A DNA stretch of 39,126 bases, taken from assembly GCF_000003605.2 (NCBI RefSeq), contig NW_003153267.1:46382-85507 (forward strand), in the 5' to 3' direction. The position numbers and the translations under genes were made by a program. Each line of letters opens with the position of its first letter. Position 1 is the first letter of the stretch. Shown piece by piece: positions 1 through 11,992 of this stretch. This stretch comes from Saccoglossus kowalevskii. Taxonomy: Eukaryota; Hemichordata; Enteropneusta; Harrimaniidae. A model generated the notes under the pieces. That model saw nothing but the letters and a program-made list of their open reading frames with translations. It made no database searches and was not told the origin of the DNA.

Positions 1-299
1 TGTGAAGTATTCCGTACAATAATGAAGTCCACGAACATGCCACTGCTATTACCGCCCTAGATTTAACGGGCAGGCAGAAGCGACACCTGAATCTACGACT
101 GCTGTTCAAATAGTCTTGAAAGTCTCTTCCTTTGATACCATCTTGGATCATTGCGACAGTTTTATTATAGCTAATCGCAATCATGTTCATCGTGTGTCGA
201 GAGCAAATGTTTTTGAAGTGTTAAAGATATATCCTAACACAGGGTCGCCACTGGGGGCATCCTATATTCAGTTCGGACGTGGACCGACAATTATCAAAT

Positions 300-461
300 A
301 TGGCAGCCCCAACTACCCCTGTCATTGACTTCACTGCGTATGGTTTGCAGAGAGAGTCCCCGGACGAAGAATGTTTCCGGAAACTGGTAGATGAAGTACA
401 TTATGCATTGAAGACAATCGGTTTTCTTTATTTGACAAACCATGGTATTCCACAAACACTG
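300..461 (+). CDS. First coding exon of a 2-oxoglutarate/Fe(II)-dependent oxygenase (isopenicillin-N-synthase-like)
   Basis: The 54 codons from the ATG at 300 start MAAPTTPVIDFTAYGL and continue through KTIGFLYLTNHGIPQTL. This is the N-terminal half-domain (DIOX_N type) of non-haem iron oxygenases of the isopenicillin-N-synthase/flavanone-hydroxylase family: VIDF near the start and GFxYLxNHGI at the end. The exon ends in phase 0 at a strong donor (G|GTGAGT, 461/462). The ATG at 300 is chosen because family members begin a few residues before the VIDF strand; an in-frame ATG at 279 is also possible. The iron-binding HxD...H residues would lie in later exons, which I did not find. The gene is therefore either split by a very long intron, or this is an orphan exon left by duplication or rearrangement. 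Family assignment is firm; whether the gene is alive is not. Confidence 0.8.
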
Positions 462-3400
462 GTGAGTATAGATCGAATGCACGCGCCATTATCAAACACA
501 TCATCCGCCATTTTAGCCGTCAGTATAAAATCTAAATAAATATGGCCAGAATGTATTCGTTACGTTTTCGATGTGTATTGATTTGCAATATAATTCATCT
601 GGACTTTGAATGTGAAATTCGGCGACTAAATAGCACCCTGTGACGCTGGAAACCTAATCACGTCCGAATTTATGAAACTGTTGGTTGATGTTCTGTTCTG
701 TTCTCAATTTGTTACATTACACAACATATTTTTTTAGATATTTTAGACATTTGTGGATATAACAAGAAATAATTAGAAACGGTAATATTTGTCACAGATC
801 CGAGGATTGGCTAAGCACGCTGGAGTACACAATGAATGGTGATGACAAAGTGCATACAGTTAACTAATCTATTTTATTCTCTAAACCTCATCAACAGATA
901 TTCATACTCAGAAATTAACATGAAACTTGTGCACAAGAATTTATCACTAATAAATCACGTTAATCGACAAATCAACGACTTCAATCTATTATCCATTTAT
1001 GCGAAATACAACAATATGCTTAATACACAGTTACGTAAAACTAAGTTGAGCCATACAAGGCCTTCGGGTCAGGGAATTAAGGCAAAGCAAAACTTTGATA
1101 AAGTTACAGTATCAGTGTCTTATTGTAGTCCTGCAGTGTTCTGTTACGCTCCTCAAATCTTGGCATCGACAATACTTCAGCTACCATCCACATCAAGTCC
1201 ATAGAGCTTCTAACACTGCCTGTGCCACCAATAACTGATCCGGGTAGATATAATAGAAACCATTCACCACCACCAGTTGCCAATATTAACGTACGTCCAC
1301 ACGACCACGATTCACCAGTTCACAATTACCAAGCCAAGGTTGATATGCCGTCACTCCTCCCTGTTCCATTCAGCCAAGGACAGAACCACTGAAACCAACA
1401 ACTCGCCCTGTCTGTACACAGGTATGAACGTACCGCTGGTTGACTATTAGTCTGGTTCTGCAGCATGAGCAAGATGACGAAGAGCCTGAAATGCCCTTAC
1501 AAACTGCTGCTTGGCAGAGCTAAATACAGTGCTCACACTTTGACGGCTCGTGGTGTACTGACTGACGTCCACCACACAACTCACATAAATTTACATAACA
1601 AAGCCACCTGCAAGATGCATGCAACCTTACATTCCCATTCATACGCAAATACCCACATCATACGCTGTGCAAAGCAAATACAACACTTGGCTTGGTTAGG
1701 CTCGACCAATTTTATTTATAAATTTAGCTCGCATTTACATAGCAGAAAACTAGGCTGATTTTCCTACAACAGTATTGTTATATGTTGTATTTTTAAATTG
1801 AATTTTCCTGAAAATAAAAATTGAACTAATAGTTCGCAATATAAAAAAAACAACATCTGCATTGGTTTTTGATGACACAAAACGCGCGTACATGTTTGGG
1901 AACTGCGCATGCTCGGGTCTCTGCTTCAAAATATCCGCGTGGAGGATCGTGGCATTTTGCTATGGTGTTTCGATTTTCACAGGATTTAACCCGTTTTAGT
2001 TCGAATAAAGGTAATATAAGTCGATCGATAGTTTCTACCGATATCATGCTTGAGTTGTGTGAAGCTTATCGAAATATAATTTGGAAAATCGTGTTATTTT
2101 CAGACAATTTCGATGTCATGGTGTCAACGCTTTCCTACCTTGTGTTATTATATGAGTGGTAGGCGAATGTACCGGCGACTGACTTACTATACCGATCCTA
2201 CTTTAGGTCATTTGTTATTATCAAAGAAACGTTCCGAGCGCTTGTGACTCAATGCAGTTGTGTTCCTTTTTATTTGAAACTTCATTTAGAATATACTTTC
2301 GTTACCCCAAAAAAATAAAAAAAATAAAATCTCTCAGTCAATCTGAAACTCGGATTCACGCCTTCAGGGAAAGTCACGTTTGGACGCTCACATCGAATTA
2401 GTTTTTCGTTTGGCGGAAAACCAAAACTGGCCGATTTTTTTCGAATAAGAATCTGAATCTGAATATTGATTCTACCTCTTTCTTTTCACACCACGCATAA
2501 TGTAATGATAAACATTAGGAAAAAAACGCCGAGGAAATATTATGTTTGGTTTGCTAGCGAGCGAGAACTGATTTGAGAATAATTGCACATGCGCGTGATT
2601 GAATGAACTATGACCCGTACAATCTCGATTTGCATATTGTCAATCAAAGGTTCTGTTATTTGCTTAAGCATGCAAATTAGGCAACTGGACATAAACATTG
2701 CCACGTGTGAGTGTTTTTTTTTATTTTTAACCAGAAAATAACCAGCAATTTTAACGGTGTTCCAATAAGAATTCATTAATCAAATTTTCACAGAATGTTC
2801 TTTAGATAAAAATCAATATAAAAAGCGAAAAAAAAATATTTTTGATTGAAATTCACAAATAAACTGCATCTATACCTTAAATAATTGGACATACTATTAT
2901 TCATACTCAATATGATAATACAAGAAACACATTTATCTCATTGAGCTTAATTAACAATATTTGTGATATCATTATATAATGTCACCTAAGTTGAGTTGAT
3001 AACAATGACGCAATACAAAAAGGCTACGCTCTAGTCCCTGATTCTGTAACCTTTATGATGCGTCTGCCCCTTATTATTGGCGATGTTTGTATTGATTTTT
3101 CGGACATTTGTTATTCCTCTTGGTGAATGGGTACATTTGGTTGTATTTCGATCTCTAATTTTGATGTGTGATTTTTAGTTCTGGTAAAACTTGGACATAT
3201 CTGTAACTACTCTCGTCAACGACACTGTGGTTTCATACCTGTAATTAAATTCCATCCTTGCATTTTGTTTAAAAAGCACTATGAATACAGCATCAAATTC
3301 CCTGTGGGAATTAATTTCTGGAGAAGCAGTAACTTTTATTTTTTTTAGTGACCCAAAAGAGATAGTGGGACAATCAAATTTAAATGAGCGATGAGTTGCA

Positions 3401-5005
3401 ACTGTTTTTATATTCAATTGTTTTGTGTGCTCCAGTTGATAAAGTGCGCCCCCATTTCAAATGTGTCAATAAATGGACAATCTTCAGAAAAATCAGTTTA
3501 TCGAATAGTGAAATTATTTGACATCTATGAGATCTAGGTATTACGATGTCAGGAATTTGATAAGGTTGAATTTTGGCATTAATGTATTGCAATGTACATG
3601 TACTTTTGTGAGAGGTACAATTTAGGTATGCGACCGTGGGGCTTTTGAAATTCAATTGAAGGTTCCTTCAGCGGAAGTATGATTCATAAAAAAAACTATT
3701 TTGCCACAGTTAATGGTGGTGCCCATCATCCTGCAAACAAAATACATTGCAGTTTTTCACAAGAATCATTTACTTGACCACCCTAGTTTATATTGACAGT
3801 AGAGTTAAACGCCACTGACACTTTCGATTTCAGATTATTTGCAGATTATTTAAACTGCTCGAACATTGCCAACCTAGCCTTGGTTAACAAAGATTATGTT
3901 GCAGTGCAGTGAATGCACCAAGTAAAGTTGTTAAACTAAGCAACGTCTTGTCATTCATGATAACAAAGAGACGTGCGATGTTATCCTTGGTTTAAATTGC
4001 CAACATTGAAAAAATCCTTATTGTCCCGGTATGCATTCACGCCTATACAACATTTCTGGAACTAATTTTCGTACTTCAAGAGAAACCACTCCGCCATATC
4101 TCATTTTTGATTACAAGGTTTGCTAGGCACCATTATTCATTTAACTTGTACAACAATATACACTAGCTTTGTGTTCTTCAAACGAGTCTTTTTACTTTTA
4201 CTCTAATATCAAATAATATTACACTAATATAGTAGTAGAAGTATTGTTTATTAAAGTGACTGTGACAATTATATAGGAAAATATTCAATAAATACATAGC
4301 TTGAAAATAAAAATCTGTCACCCAGCCCAATGGGCTTACAAGTCACTGGAGTCATGTATATGTACTCACATATAGAGGGTGTATGTCAAATAAAGATATT
4401 GTATGTATTATTGCTTGTAAATAAACAACTATCAAACAAGATGTTCTACTGATGATGAACGTCCACATTCCTTCAATGGTCAAGAATTCTAAACACTAAG
4501 CACTTGAACAACGATCATATATTTATTTATTTACATTTTTCAGCCCTCATAGTTGCCTATAACGCAATTTTATCTTCAACTTTAGTGATGACTGTCGTAG
4601 AAATGTATATTTTTGTCGTCACTGTGTTTTCTCCCATCTACAGTATACTTTTTCCACATCTATTCTTTGGCAATGAATCATATTATATCGAAATTCAATG
4701 TAGAAATTTACAGCATTTGTAGCATTTCAATTTACACATGCATGTTATTGTTTTGTTTGTTTATGTATATTTTGTTCGGACAAGGATTCAACTGAAAACG
4801 CTATTACAATTATGATCATTATCATTTATTCTATAATAAATATTATTTTAATATTATTATTTGAAATGTAGTTCCATTTATTTCTGATCTGGTGAATACA
4901 AAAATCAAATTAAAATGAACCTCATGTTTTTTTTATTGTTATACAAATCATTATAGAAATAAAATAAGGTATTAAGATATTGATTCATTGATTTGTTACA
5001 AACAG
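462..5005. other. No supportable gene: oxygenase intron/intergenic DNA upstream of Gene A
   Basis: AT-rich DNA with no recognisable protein. About 1040-1460 is clearly less AT-rich and has short open stretches rich in Pro, His and Ser; I do not recognise them and they may be a degraded mobile element. About 4320-4345 holds a short palindrome (AGCCCAATGGGCTT), the kind of stem often found in dispersed repeats. The start-codon exon of Gene A should lie here or further upstream, but no convincing candidate was seen. A possible donor follows a short open segment at 1961-2008, but its phase (1) does not match the phase-0 acceptor at 5006. Confidence 0.5.
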
Positions 5006-5129
5006 AAACCATGGTATAAACAAAAGGACACTGTCATTCTGGCTACTATATTTGGAGCTGCAGTATTACTTGCCGCAACTTTGGTTGTCCTAGTAATCGT
5101 GCGTGTTGCTCGATACAAAGGTGAAATAG
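5006..5129 (+). CDS. Gene A transmembrane-anchor exon
   Basis: Acceptor AAACAG at 5000-5005, donor G|GTAATA at 5129/5130; phase 0 in, phase 1 out. It begins KPWYKQKDT and is followed by about 25 hydrophobic residues from VILATIFGAAVLL to VLVIV, then RVARYKGEI. It matches the Gene B exon at 34334, which has the same KPWY start, segment length, phases and ending (GEI versus SEI), so it is a real exon and not chance. With the kringles downstream this is a signal anchor. Charges are positive on both sides, so the topology (N-terminus inside) is inferred from the extracellular, disulfide-bonded kringles. The exon has no in-frame ATG, so at least one upstream exon is missing from the model. Confidence 0.8.
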
Positions 5130-5647
5130 GTAATAAACCATTTCTATACTTCGACCCCTCTAGCGAAGAAGTGATTACTTGATGTAAAAGGATGTCAGCA
5201 CCAATATGTGTTTTATCTGTATATTTTAAAAATGTTTTTTTAGCATTTTTTTGCACAAATTTACAACTAAAGGATATACATTCAAATCACTGTACTAACA
5301 TCCTTCTATGTCGTTTTGACGCCATGAACGTGTTGCCGCTAGAGGGTGCAATTTATAAGATGCGTGTATTGATTCGCATGAGCAAAAAGAAGCAGTATAC
5401 AAATATTCTCGAAAATTCTTCTTTCAATAAGTTATCCACTGGTATTATTATAATATAACTGCAACGGAGTTATCTTGAAAGTGAATTATTTTGTTGATTT
5501 ATTTCAAAATAGTTTTGAATAGTGTTGTGGATATCAAGACCGTTTCAACTTAAATTAAGTGTAAGATTTACGTGACTGATCACGCCATGCTGTTAGCGTC
5601 TGATAACATGTTAACTGCGGATCGTTTCAACTGAAACTAAATTTCAG

Positions 5648-5917
5648 ATTCAGACTTACGTGAGTGCTATGAAGAGATAGATGGTAGTGATTATAGAGGA
5701 TTTGTAAACATCACGGTGAGTGGCAAACAATGTGAAGTGTGGACGTCAATTATGCCACACGTGAACATGTCGATCTCAGATGACTATTCGTTCACGGGGA
5801 TTGCTGATCACAATTACTGTCGAAACCCCGATGGCAAAACAACGGCATGGTGTTATACTGTTGATTCCGATGTTCGTTGGGAAGACTGTGACATTGGAGA
5901 TCCTCAGGATGAATGCA
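5648..5917 (+). CDS. Gene A kringle domain 1 (A1)
   Basis: A single exon encodes one complete kringle, phase 1 at both ends (TTTCAG at 5642-5647; A|GTAAGT at 5917/5918). All six cysteines are present: ECYEE, KQCEVW, NYCRNPD, AWCYT, EDCDIG and DEC. The GSDYRG motif follows the first Cys. The usual YPxxGLGDHNYC loop reads FTGIADHNYC. In plasminogen kringle-4 numbering the acidic pair D55/D57 is D then K, so one arm of the lysine-binding site is lost, although the Trp before the fifth Cys (RWEDC) remains. It pairs with Gene B kringle B1: both have ECYEE after the anchor and the same position in the gene. Confidence 0.95.
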
Positions 5918-6121
5918 GTAAGTAATAACATGCGCCACCTAGAATATATTTAAACAATTTTCGGTTCCAAATGCTTGAAATTTTAACAATTATTCATTTT
6001 TTTATTTATACTTATGCTAGTGTAATTTATAGTAGTTTAATATTTAGTAATATTATTGAAAATTATATTATTAGATAATTGATGTTCATATATATTCTCA
6101 TACAATTAATTATCTCTACAG

Positions 6122-6193
6122 AAAACGTCACTGTTTCTCCCAGTTTGTCAACCGGGGAAACAACCGAATATACAACAATCGATTATGTCACAG
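6122..6193 (+). CDS. Gene A Thr/Ser-rich linker exon 1
   Basis: 72 nt, phase 1 in and out (CTACAG acceptor; ACAG|GTTTGT donor). Encodes NVTVSPSLSTGETTEYTTID and then YVT, with an N-glycosylation sequon (NVT) and dense Thr/Ser. Joins kringle A1 through a Lys codon (A|AA). Length is a multiple of three, as for every linker here. Confidence 0.8.
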
Positions 6194-8109
6194 GTTTGTA
6201 TATACTTCTATACTATACTTGTGCTAAAACAAAATATCGAAAAGACATTATATTTAACTGAGGAGAAATTCCATATTATCTCCGATGCGACTAATTGCTT
6301 GAAAATTACATGAAATTTAAAAAAGGTGTAAATATTGATTGTATTATAGTAGTGCGCATACGCATTTGCAGGTACTTTTGTACATTTTCTCATCCATCTG
6401 CACCAGATTCCACAAGTCTACTTTTTTATTTTATTTTTGGCTTACCTGTGACACACACTGTGAAATAGTTATGTGGATATATTTTTCGCCTGATTTGTGT
6501 ATTGATTCGTATTCATTGTTTTCTTTATCATGTATTTTGAACATGGTTGAAATAAAAACAATGACGCTGCAAGACTTATAATTTTCACATTAATTCGTTC
6601 AATCACATTTGGTTGTTTCTGGTGTACGGGCGTTTCCTATCAATACCCAGTGGGCAAGCGGAATATAACACGTCAACACTTATGATGATACAATCAGAGG
6701 ATGCACTATTAATAATTGTCTTCACGGTCTAATTATTTTATTTCAATACCTTTTTCTAGTTCTAGCTGATGTATTGTCATTGAACTTTATCAGAACAAAA
6801 CACAATGAATCTAAATCCTTTAATCTAACAAATAGACATAATAATAATACTTTATTTTTATAATCTATCCAAATTTTACCGTGCTGGTTCTTTGAAGTGC
6901 ATTCAAGACCCACGAGTCCCAGAAACAACTAAATGTCGCAGTGGTTTATATGCGCATCACATGCACCTAATCTGCAAAATCATCACATTTGATACTACAA
7001 ATTATTACATCAGGGTTTCATTGCCGAAAATCTTGAACAGTTATTCAAAACGTTACATGGCAGATACTACGATAAATAATGATCGCTTATTTCGAACATG
7101 ATTGTCTAGTTAAGATGTAATACTGTTACTGTGTGATTCATTTCTTGACAGATTTATGTATTTGTATGGATCCACTAGTTATCAAACTGTTTTTGTTATG
7201 TGCATAACAATTGGTACATGTTGAGGGTATGGAAACGGATCAGATTATGTTAATCCATTCAAAACTGTACAATTTACTTTGTTTTCAGGCGGTCAATGAC
7301 TCTCTTTCTAAATTGACGTATTGTGTTCATTACTTTTTTCAAATCTGCTTGTAGATTATGGTGTTGCTGGGTGTAATGACGTTGATTATTGTGATTCTAG
7401 TAATTTTGACACATAATCGATTCAGTTTATTACATAGTGCTGCTAGTGTTTAAAACAAAGTACATGTATGATAATTTATCATCTAAATTATCTATGTTAG
7501 TGTTGTAAATGGATTTTGCTTGTTGAAAATTTTGTAAATTATATGACGTCGCATGAATTTGAATTTGTAAGTCTTCAAATCGAATGTGATAGTTATTCTT
7601 CATATTAACGTTTTAATACCCTATTTGTTTTAAAATACTAATTGAGATTGAACATGGGTGTATTAACAGCCCACAAATTATACTTTTAATTTGTGTTTGG
7701 TAAAGGGAAATATATAAAAATCGCAGCAAAATGTCCCTATCTTTACCAACTAAACTAAAAACCTGTTGAAATTATTTATATGCTAATTTTACTATATTTT
7801 TAAAGTAGTCTAGTTTTATATAAGGCATTTAATTTGTCAATTTTTCGTTTTTCACAACATTGTAATTTGCTATGCTTGATTTGCATATTGCAAAAAATAA
7901 TATACTAAGGTTAAATACTAAGATTCCAAATTTCATATAATTTTATTTTGCGTTTGTCAGTAATTTTTCATGTTAAGATGTTGTCTGTCTGAGTGAAACT
8001 ATAACTTATTGCTGAATGAGAAATATATAAAACAAATTGTATTGGTGTATATATCCGTCGTCTATAATGTCATCCAACCAATTTTTATTTGTGTGTCTTT
8101 TTACTACAG
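6194..8109. other. Gene A intron, no further features
   Basis: Long AT-rich intron between two linker exons. Candidate acceptor/donor pairs, for example around 7288 and 7353, run into stops or give the wrong phase. Nothing recognisable on either strand. Confidence 0.5.
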
Positions 8110-8154
8110 ATGGAGTAACACCATCTGTTACACCCACATTTATGACCACAAGAG
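8110..8154 (+). CDS. Gene A Thr-rich linker exon 2
   Basis: 45 nt between TACTACAG and AGAG|GTATGA, phase 1 both sides. Encodes D then GVTPSVTPTFMTTR. A short Pro/Thr spacer of the same type and phase as its neighbours; supported by splice sites, phase and composition only. Confidence 0.72.
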
Positions 8155-8901
8155 GTATGATTTATATACACTAAACGCATTGGAATTTTATACATAACAG
8201 CTGTTCCTGGTGAATTATAATTTGATAACTTAATATGTGCTTCCGTTGGTAAAATTTAGTTTCTTGTAATCTGCTACATTATATATAGATGAGTGAGTGG
8301 CTCACCAAGTGGCTCACTGTTTTTTTATATAAATAGTTTAATTTGATCGCATTCGATAATAAATGGCCAGTTATATTAATAAGTCTTACTCTTCTTTATA
8401 TTCCATATGCATATGACAATGCATATACATGTTGAACATATGGACTTATATAGTATGCTTAGAGGATCACATCATATCTCAGAGATTGAAAACGTTCACT
8501 CGCAAGTTGATAAATGAATTTGACCCCCAAAATTATTTTAATCTGTGACATGCATTTAAATATTATCGGAGATTTTTAATCAACTGTTAATGTTTTCTCG
8601 AACGAAAAATGCTATTAAAAATTGTTCATAAAATAGATATATATATTGTCGTATTTACACAATAGGTAAGTTAATTTATGGTGATACTGAAGATTACATT
8701 TTTCAGATAATTCGATCGAAGTCATAGCCCGATATTTTAGATCACATTTCTATTAGATGTGATTAATTGAAAGACGTTAGAAAGATTACAAGTACATTAT
8801 AAAACAGTCTGTTCGTGGAATTTCACATAGTAGCCTCATCCTACAAAGCGTTATCCACATAGCCGATTAATACATCACTCATGTAACTTGTCTTATTACA
8901 G

Positions 8902-8946
8902 AAGAATCAATATCGACCACTGTACCTGTACTGAATGCAACATCAG
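8902..8946 (+). CDS. Gene A Thr/Ser-rich linker exon 3
   Basis: 45 nt between TTACAG and TCAG|GTATGG, phase 1 both sides. Encodes E then ESISTTVPVLNATS, which carries an NAT sequon. It lies 154 bp upstream of kringle A2 and joins it through a Gly codon (G|GA). Confidence 0.75.
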
Positions 8947-9100
8947 GTATGGCTAACACGATTTTTGCTATAGTCCTTGCATTCCAAATATCAAGTTTCA
9001 AGAAACATATTAAATTATTCTACAGATTCAATTGAAGTATATAATTAAAATGTCACAATAGTTATTAAAAAACCACATCTCTCCCTATTGACATTTTCAG

Positions 9101-9376
9101 GATATTCAGAATGCTTTGAAAAATACGGTGGTAGTGACTATCGTGGAACCATTGATATGACAAAGACAGGGGATGTATGTCTACCGTGGACGACAATGTT
9201 GTTCGAGCACCAATTTACAGAAACCAACTATCCAAATGCCGGCCTTGGAAACCACAGTTACTGTCGTAACCCAAATAAAAGAATGATGCCGTGGTGTTTC
9301 ATCACAACTCATCACTTTCACTCAACTGACCCTCAATGGCGTTATTGCGATGTTGGTTATCCTCAATTACAATGTG
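9101..9376 (+). CDS. Gene A kringle domain 2 (A2)
   Basis: Complete kringle in one exon, phase 1 both sides (TTTCAG; G|GTAAAA). Cysteines: ECFEK, DVCLPW, SYCRNP, PWCF, RYCDV and LQC. GSDYRG and YPNAGLGNHSYC are well kept. Two departures: the acidic pair of the lysine-binding site is replaced (NPNKRMM instead of NPDxD), and the loop between the fourth and fifth Cys is a few residues longer than usual with several His (TTHHFHSTDPQW). This kringle is therefore unlikely to bind lysine in the plasminogen manner. Confidence 0.95.
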
Positions 9377-9581
9377 GTAAAATTTTAATATACTGTTTTT
9401 GTACATGATTAAAACATACTCATAAGAGTGTGATGGTTCTGATACATCGGTATCATTGTTGATTTCTATTATTATGGTTGCCATGGACTACTAGCATCAA
9501 ACTCACCAATTGACATCTGCTTTACAGTTTATCAGAACATTAATCAGCTGTACAGTTTATGTTTATATATTTTATATTTAG

Positions 9582-9668
9582 GTGATTCTACTTCAACGGT
9601 TCAGCAAAAGATTCCATCAAGTGTAAAGACCACATCTACACCCATTGAAAGTACATTATCAATACCAG
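9582..9668 (+). CDS. Gene A Thr/Ser-rich linker exon 4
   Basis: 87 nt, phase 1 both sides (ATTTAG; CCAG|GTACCA). Encodes GDSTSTVQQKIPSSVKTTS and then TPIESTLSIP. Follows kringle A2 directly. Good splice sites and mucin-like composition. Confidence 0.78.
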
Positions 9669-11388
9669 GTACCATTTAACATAAACTGAACGCTCTGTGA
9701 AAAGTACTGCTTTTTAGATACGATACTGCATTTTCCGGCGTTTTGCTTATGTTACATGACTGCCCAGACATTATATGTATACACTAATTGTTGCTGTTGA
9801 CATTTTATCTATATTCCATTATGTTGAGATAATTGTATTTGATTATTTCTATTAATTGAGTATGTTTTTCTTGATCGAAAAAAAAAATTACTTTTTTAAT
9901 TTTATAAGTAGGATTGATATTACTATTTCTGAAAACTAGTATGCTGATTGGAACCTGGAGGATACCATATAAAACATTGATATAACATTTTATTTTTATT
10001 ACATTGATTGTCTGAGAACCGATCANNNNNNNNNNNNNNNNNNNNNNNNNNNNNNNNNNNNNNNNNNNNNNNNNNNNNNNNNNNNNNNNNNNNNNNNNNN
10101 NNNNNNNNNNNNNNNNNNNNNNNNNNNNNNNNNNNNNNNNNNNNNNNNNNNNNNNNNNNNNNNNNNNNNNNNNNNNNNNNNNNNNNNNNNNNNNNNNNNN
10201 NNNNNNACATTGATTGTCTGAGAACCGATCAATATCCAATTATAGTATAAAAAACACATCCCTATTCAGAACGGGGAAGGGATGGACAAAAGGCAATTTG
10301 GCATATCAGTACATTCGCGAAAATGCCAACGTTACAATGTCATCCACATTATGTGTTTGGTTTTTTTCAATACAAAAACAACCCCCCCCCCAAAAAAAAA
10401 GAAGTTTGTCACAGCACATCGAAAGTGAATCATCAGAAGTACCGATGACTTACGTGGGTCGAGTAAGGCATCTATATAGATGGGATGTAGTTTAAGTTAT
10501 TATCAGTTTTTAGTGCATTAGAGTAGTGTACCAAGATCCGTGAATCTACTTTTACATAATGGCAGTAGAAATATTTGTTGTGTTCAGTACACTCACAGAC
10601 TTCATTTACACTCAGTGACAAAAAGAAGATTCTCTGCATATGAGAGTTCTTATTTCCTCGACTCAATACCTTAACATGTATATGGTGCGCTTTTCTCTGT
10701 CCCTGGTTTTAGATATGAGCAAAATAGTGACAAAGAGAGTGCCTTTACATTTAGTCTGATTTTGTTAACTGTGGTACAAACACATTTTCAACATCGTCGC
10801 CAAATGTTTTGCACTTTGAGCTAACAATATATTTTGAGGATTCGCACTTGGCTTCCAGTCTTTAACCACATGGGAACTTAAATTGTTGTCCATCGTGCCC
10901 CGTGAGTTCATTTTTTCCAGACGTAATTGCTCATATGAGTAGGTTTAGTCCCTGTTCATGCATTCTTTGATATTTTTGCTTATAGAAAAAAAAATATTTA
11001 TTTTGTCCTGCATGCAAAATACAGCTTTGCAAAAAAGACGTGGCTAACTTTTGAAAGGATTAGTCCATGTCCATGCATTCCAAGACTTTTGTGCTTGTTT
11101 GTTGAACAGGCCTTTCTGGCGATGGTTGATGTTATTGGCTTGATGTTTGCCCTCAGTGGTTACAAATGTTATTACTACTGTTATTACAAACTGTCCAACT
11201 GCCAGGATTAAGTACAATCTGGATAATATAAACATCATGTTAATGCCACATTGTTTGGGTTTATCAGGAATTGGAATATACATATTATGATCCCATCAGA
11301 TTGTTCATCTTTATTTTTAAGCAATCATCGACTTACCTGCATTTAGCTGCTACTCAAATATAAGTTTATTGTTTATCTTATACCTAAG
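9669..11388. other. Gene A intron containing the N gap
   Basis: No exon found on either side of the gap. A run of C then A lies at 10382-10400. The last part, from about 11260, is similar to about 19045-19210 upstream of the TATH2 exon, for example around ATTATGATCCCATCAGATTG versus ATCATGATCGTATCAAATTG. It is the left margin of the TATH/STIG duplication unit. Confidence 0.6.
10026..10206. other. Assembly gap (181 N) bounded by the same 25 bases on both sides
   Basis: The 25 bases at 10001-10025 (starting ACATTGATTGTCTG) recur exactly at 10207-10231 on the other side of the Ns. Either the two contig ends overlap and the gap is not real, or a tandem repeat defeated assembly. The gap lies in the intron between linker exon 4 and the TATH1 exon; no exon is known to be missing. 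Confidence 0.95.
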
Positions 11389-11448
11389 GCACTGCAACAC
11401 ATCCAGTAACACAATCATTTGTCACAGCTAATGCTGTTACACCTCAAG
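11389..11448 (+). CDS. Gene A linker exon 'TATH1' (first copy of a duplicated exon)
   Basis: 60 nt, phase 1 both sides (CCTAAG acceptor; CAAG|GTGAGA donor). Encodes G then TATHPVTQSFVTANAVTPQ. The exon at 19211 is its duplicate (TATHSVTKSFVTAA), and the flanking introns are alignable by eye, including a shared segment around CGCGGTATTCCGC. This copy is 15 nt longer at its 3' end. Confidence 0.82.
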
Positions 11449-11631
11449 GTGAGAGTTGTATTTATTGATAATTCTCAGTCATCTCGCGGTATTCCGCCAC
11501 CCGTTATGACATTAATATTATTATTGTTCTACGTGCACTGATATACTGAGATTTGTTATGATAATATAGATGTAAAAATCATGGTATCTGCTGACTTGTT
11601 TTTATTCAGCAAAATATGGACACATTCCATA

Positions 11632-11992
11632 TAGGCGAGCGGTAGGGACCGGATTTGTTTTAATGCACCCCCGCTACACAGTAGCAAATCATACACCATT
11701 TTGAAGCATATTTCATTAGCTTTCAGAAAAGGTATGTTGTGGTAATGTAACTTGGTGCAATTTTTTGGAAAAACAGGGGTATATAAACATATACTATTTC
11801 ACTTTTTGTAATATTGTTTTCCAACTTTTTGTACAATGTATGCATGTTATTACTAATGATTTTCAAATATGTAGCTCTCATTTGTACTTATACTACATAC
11901 ATTCATCTGGGATGACATTGGTTATACTATTCCAACAAATTATGTTGATTTTTCACAAATTAGCGTATATTAGCATAAATTAAATATGGCTG
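11632..11992 (+). repeat. Left terminal inverted repeat of the DNA transposon
   Basis: Begins TAGGCGAGCGGT. Matches the right end inverted at several places at the same offset: the terminal 12 bp, a block around TAGCTTTCAGAAA near 11716, and GCATAAATTAAATATGGCTG at 11973-11992. Similarity is patchy between these blocks, suggesting an old insertion. Confidence 0.85.

Noticed and set aside
26-328. Open stretch on the + strand, with a Thr-rich beginning (ATPESTTAV), overlapping the oxygenase start
   Set aside because: No matching donor in phase, no family resemblance, and it overlaps the well-supported oxygenase exon in another frame.
1040-1460. Less AT-rich patch with Pro/His/Ser-rich open stretches
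   Set aside because: No family recognised and the stretches lie in different frames; kept only as a description of the region.
1869-2008. Short open segment ending at a donor-like G|GTAATA, as the missing start exon of Gene A
   Set aside because: It ends in phase 1, while the anchor exon at 5006 needs phase 0.
7288-7320. Acceptor TTTTCAG followed by an open start, as a possible extra linker exon
   Set aside because: Phase-1 reading meets a stop within three codons and no donor precedes it.
9805-10259. Open frames running through the N gap on both strands
   Set aside because: They are open only because Ns carry no stops.
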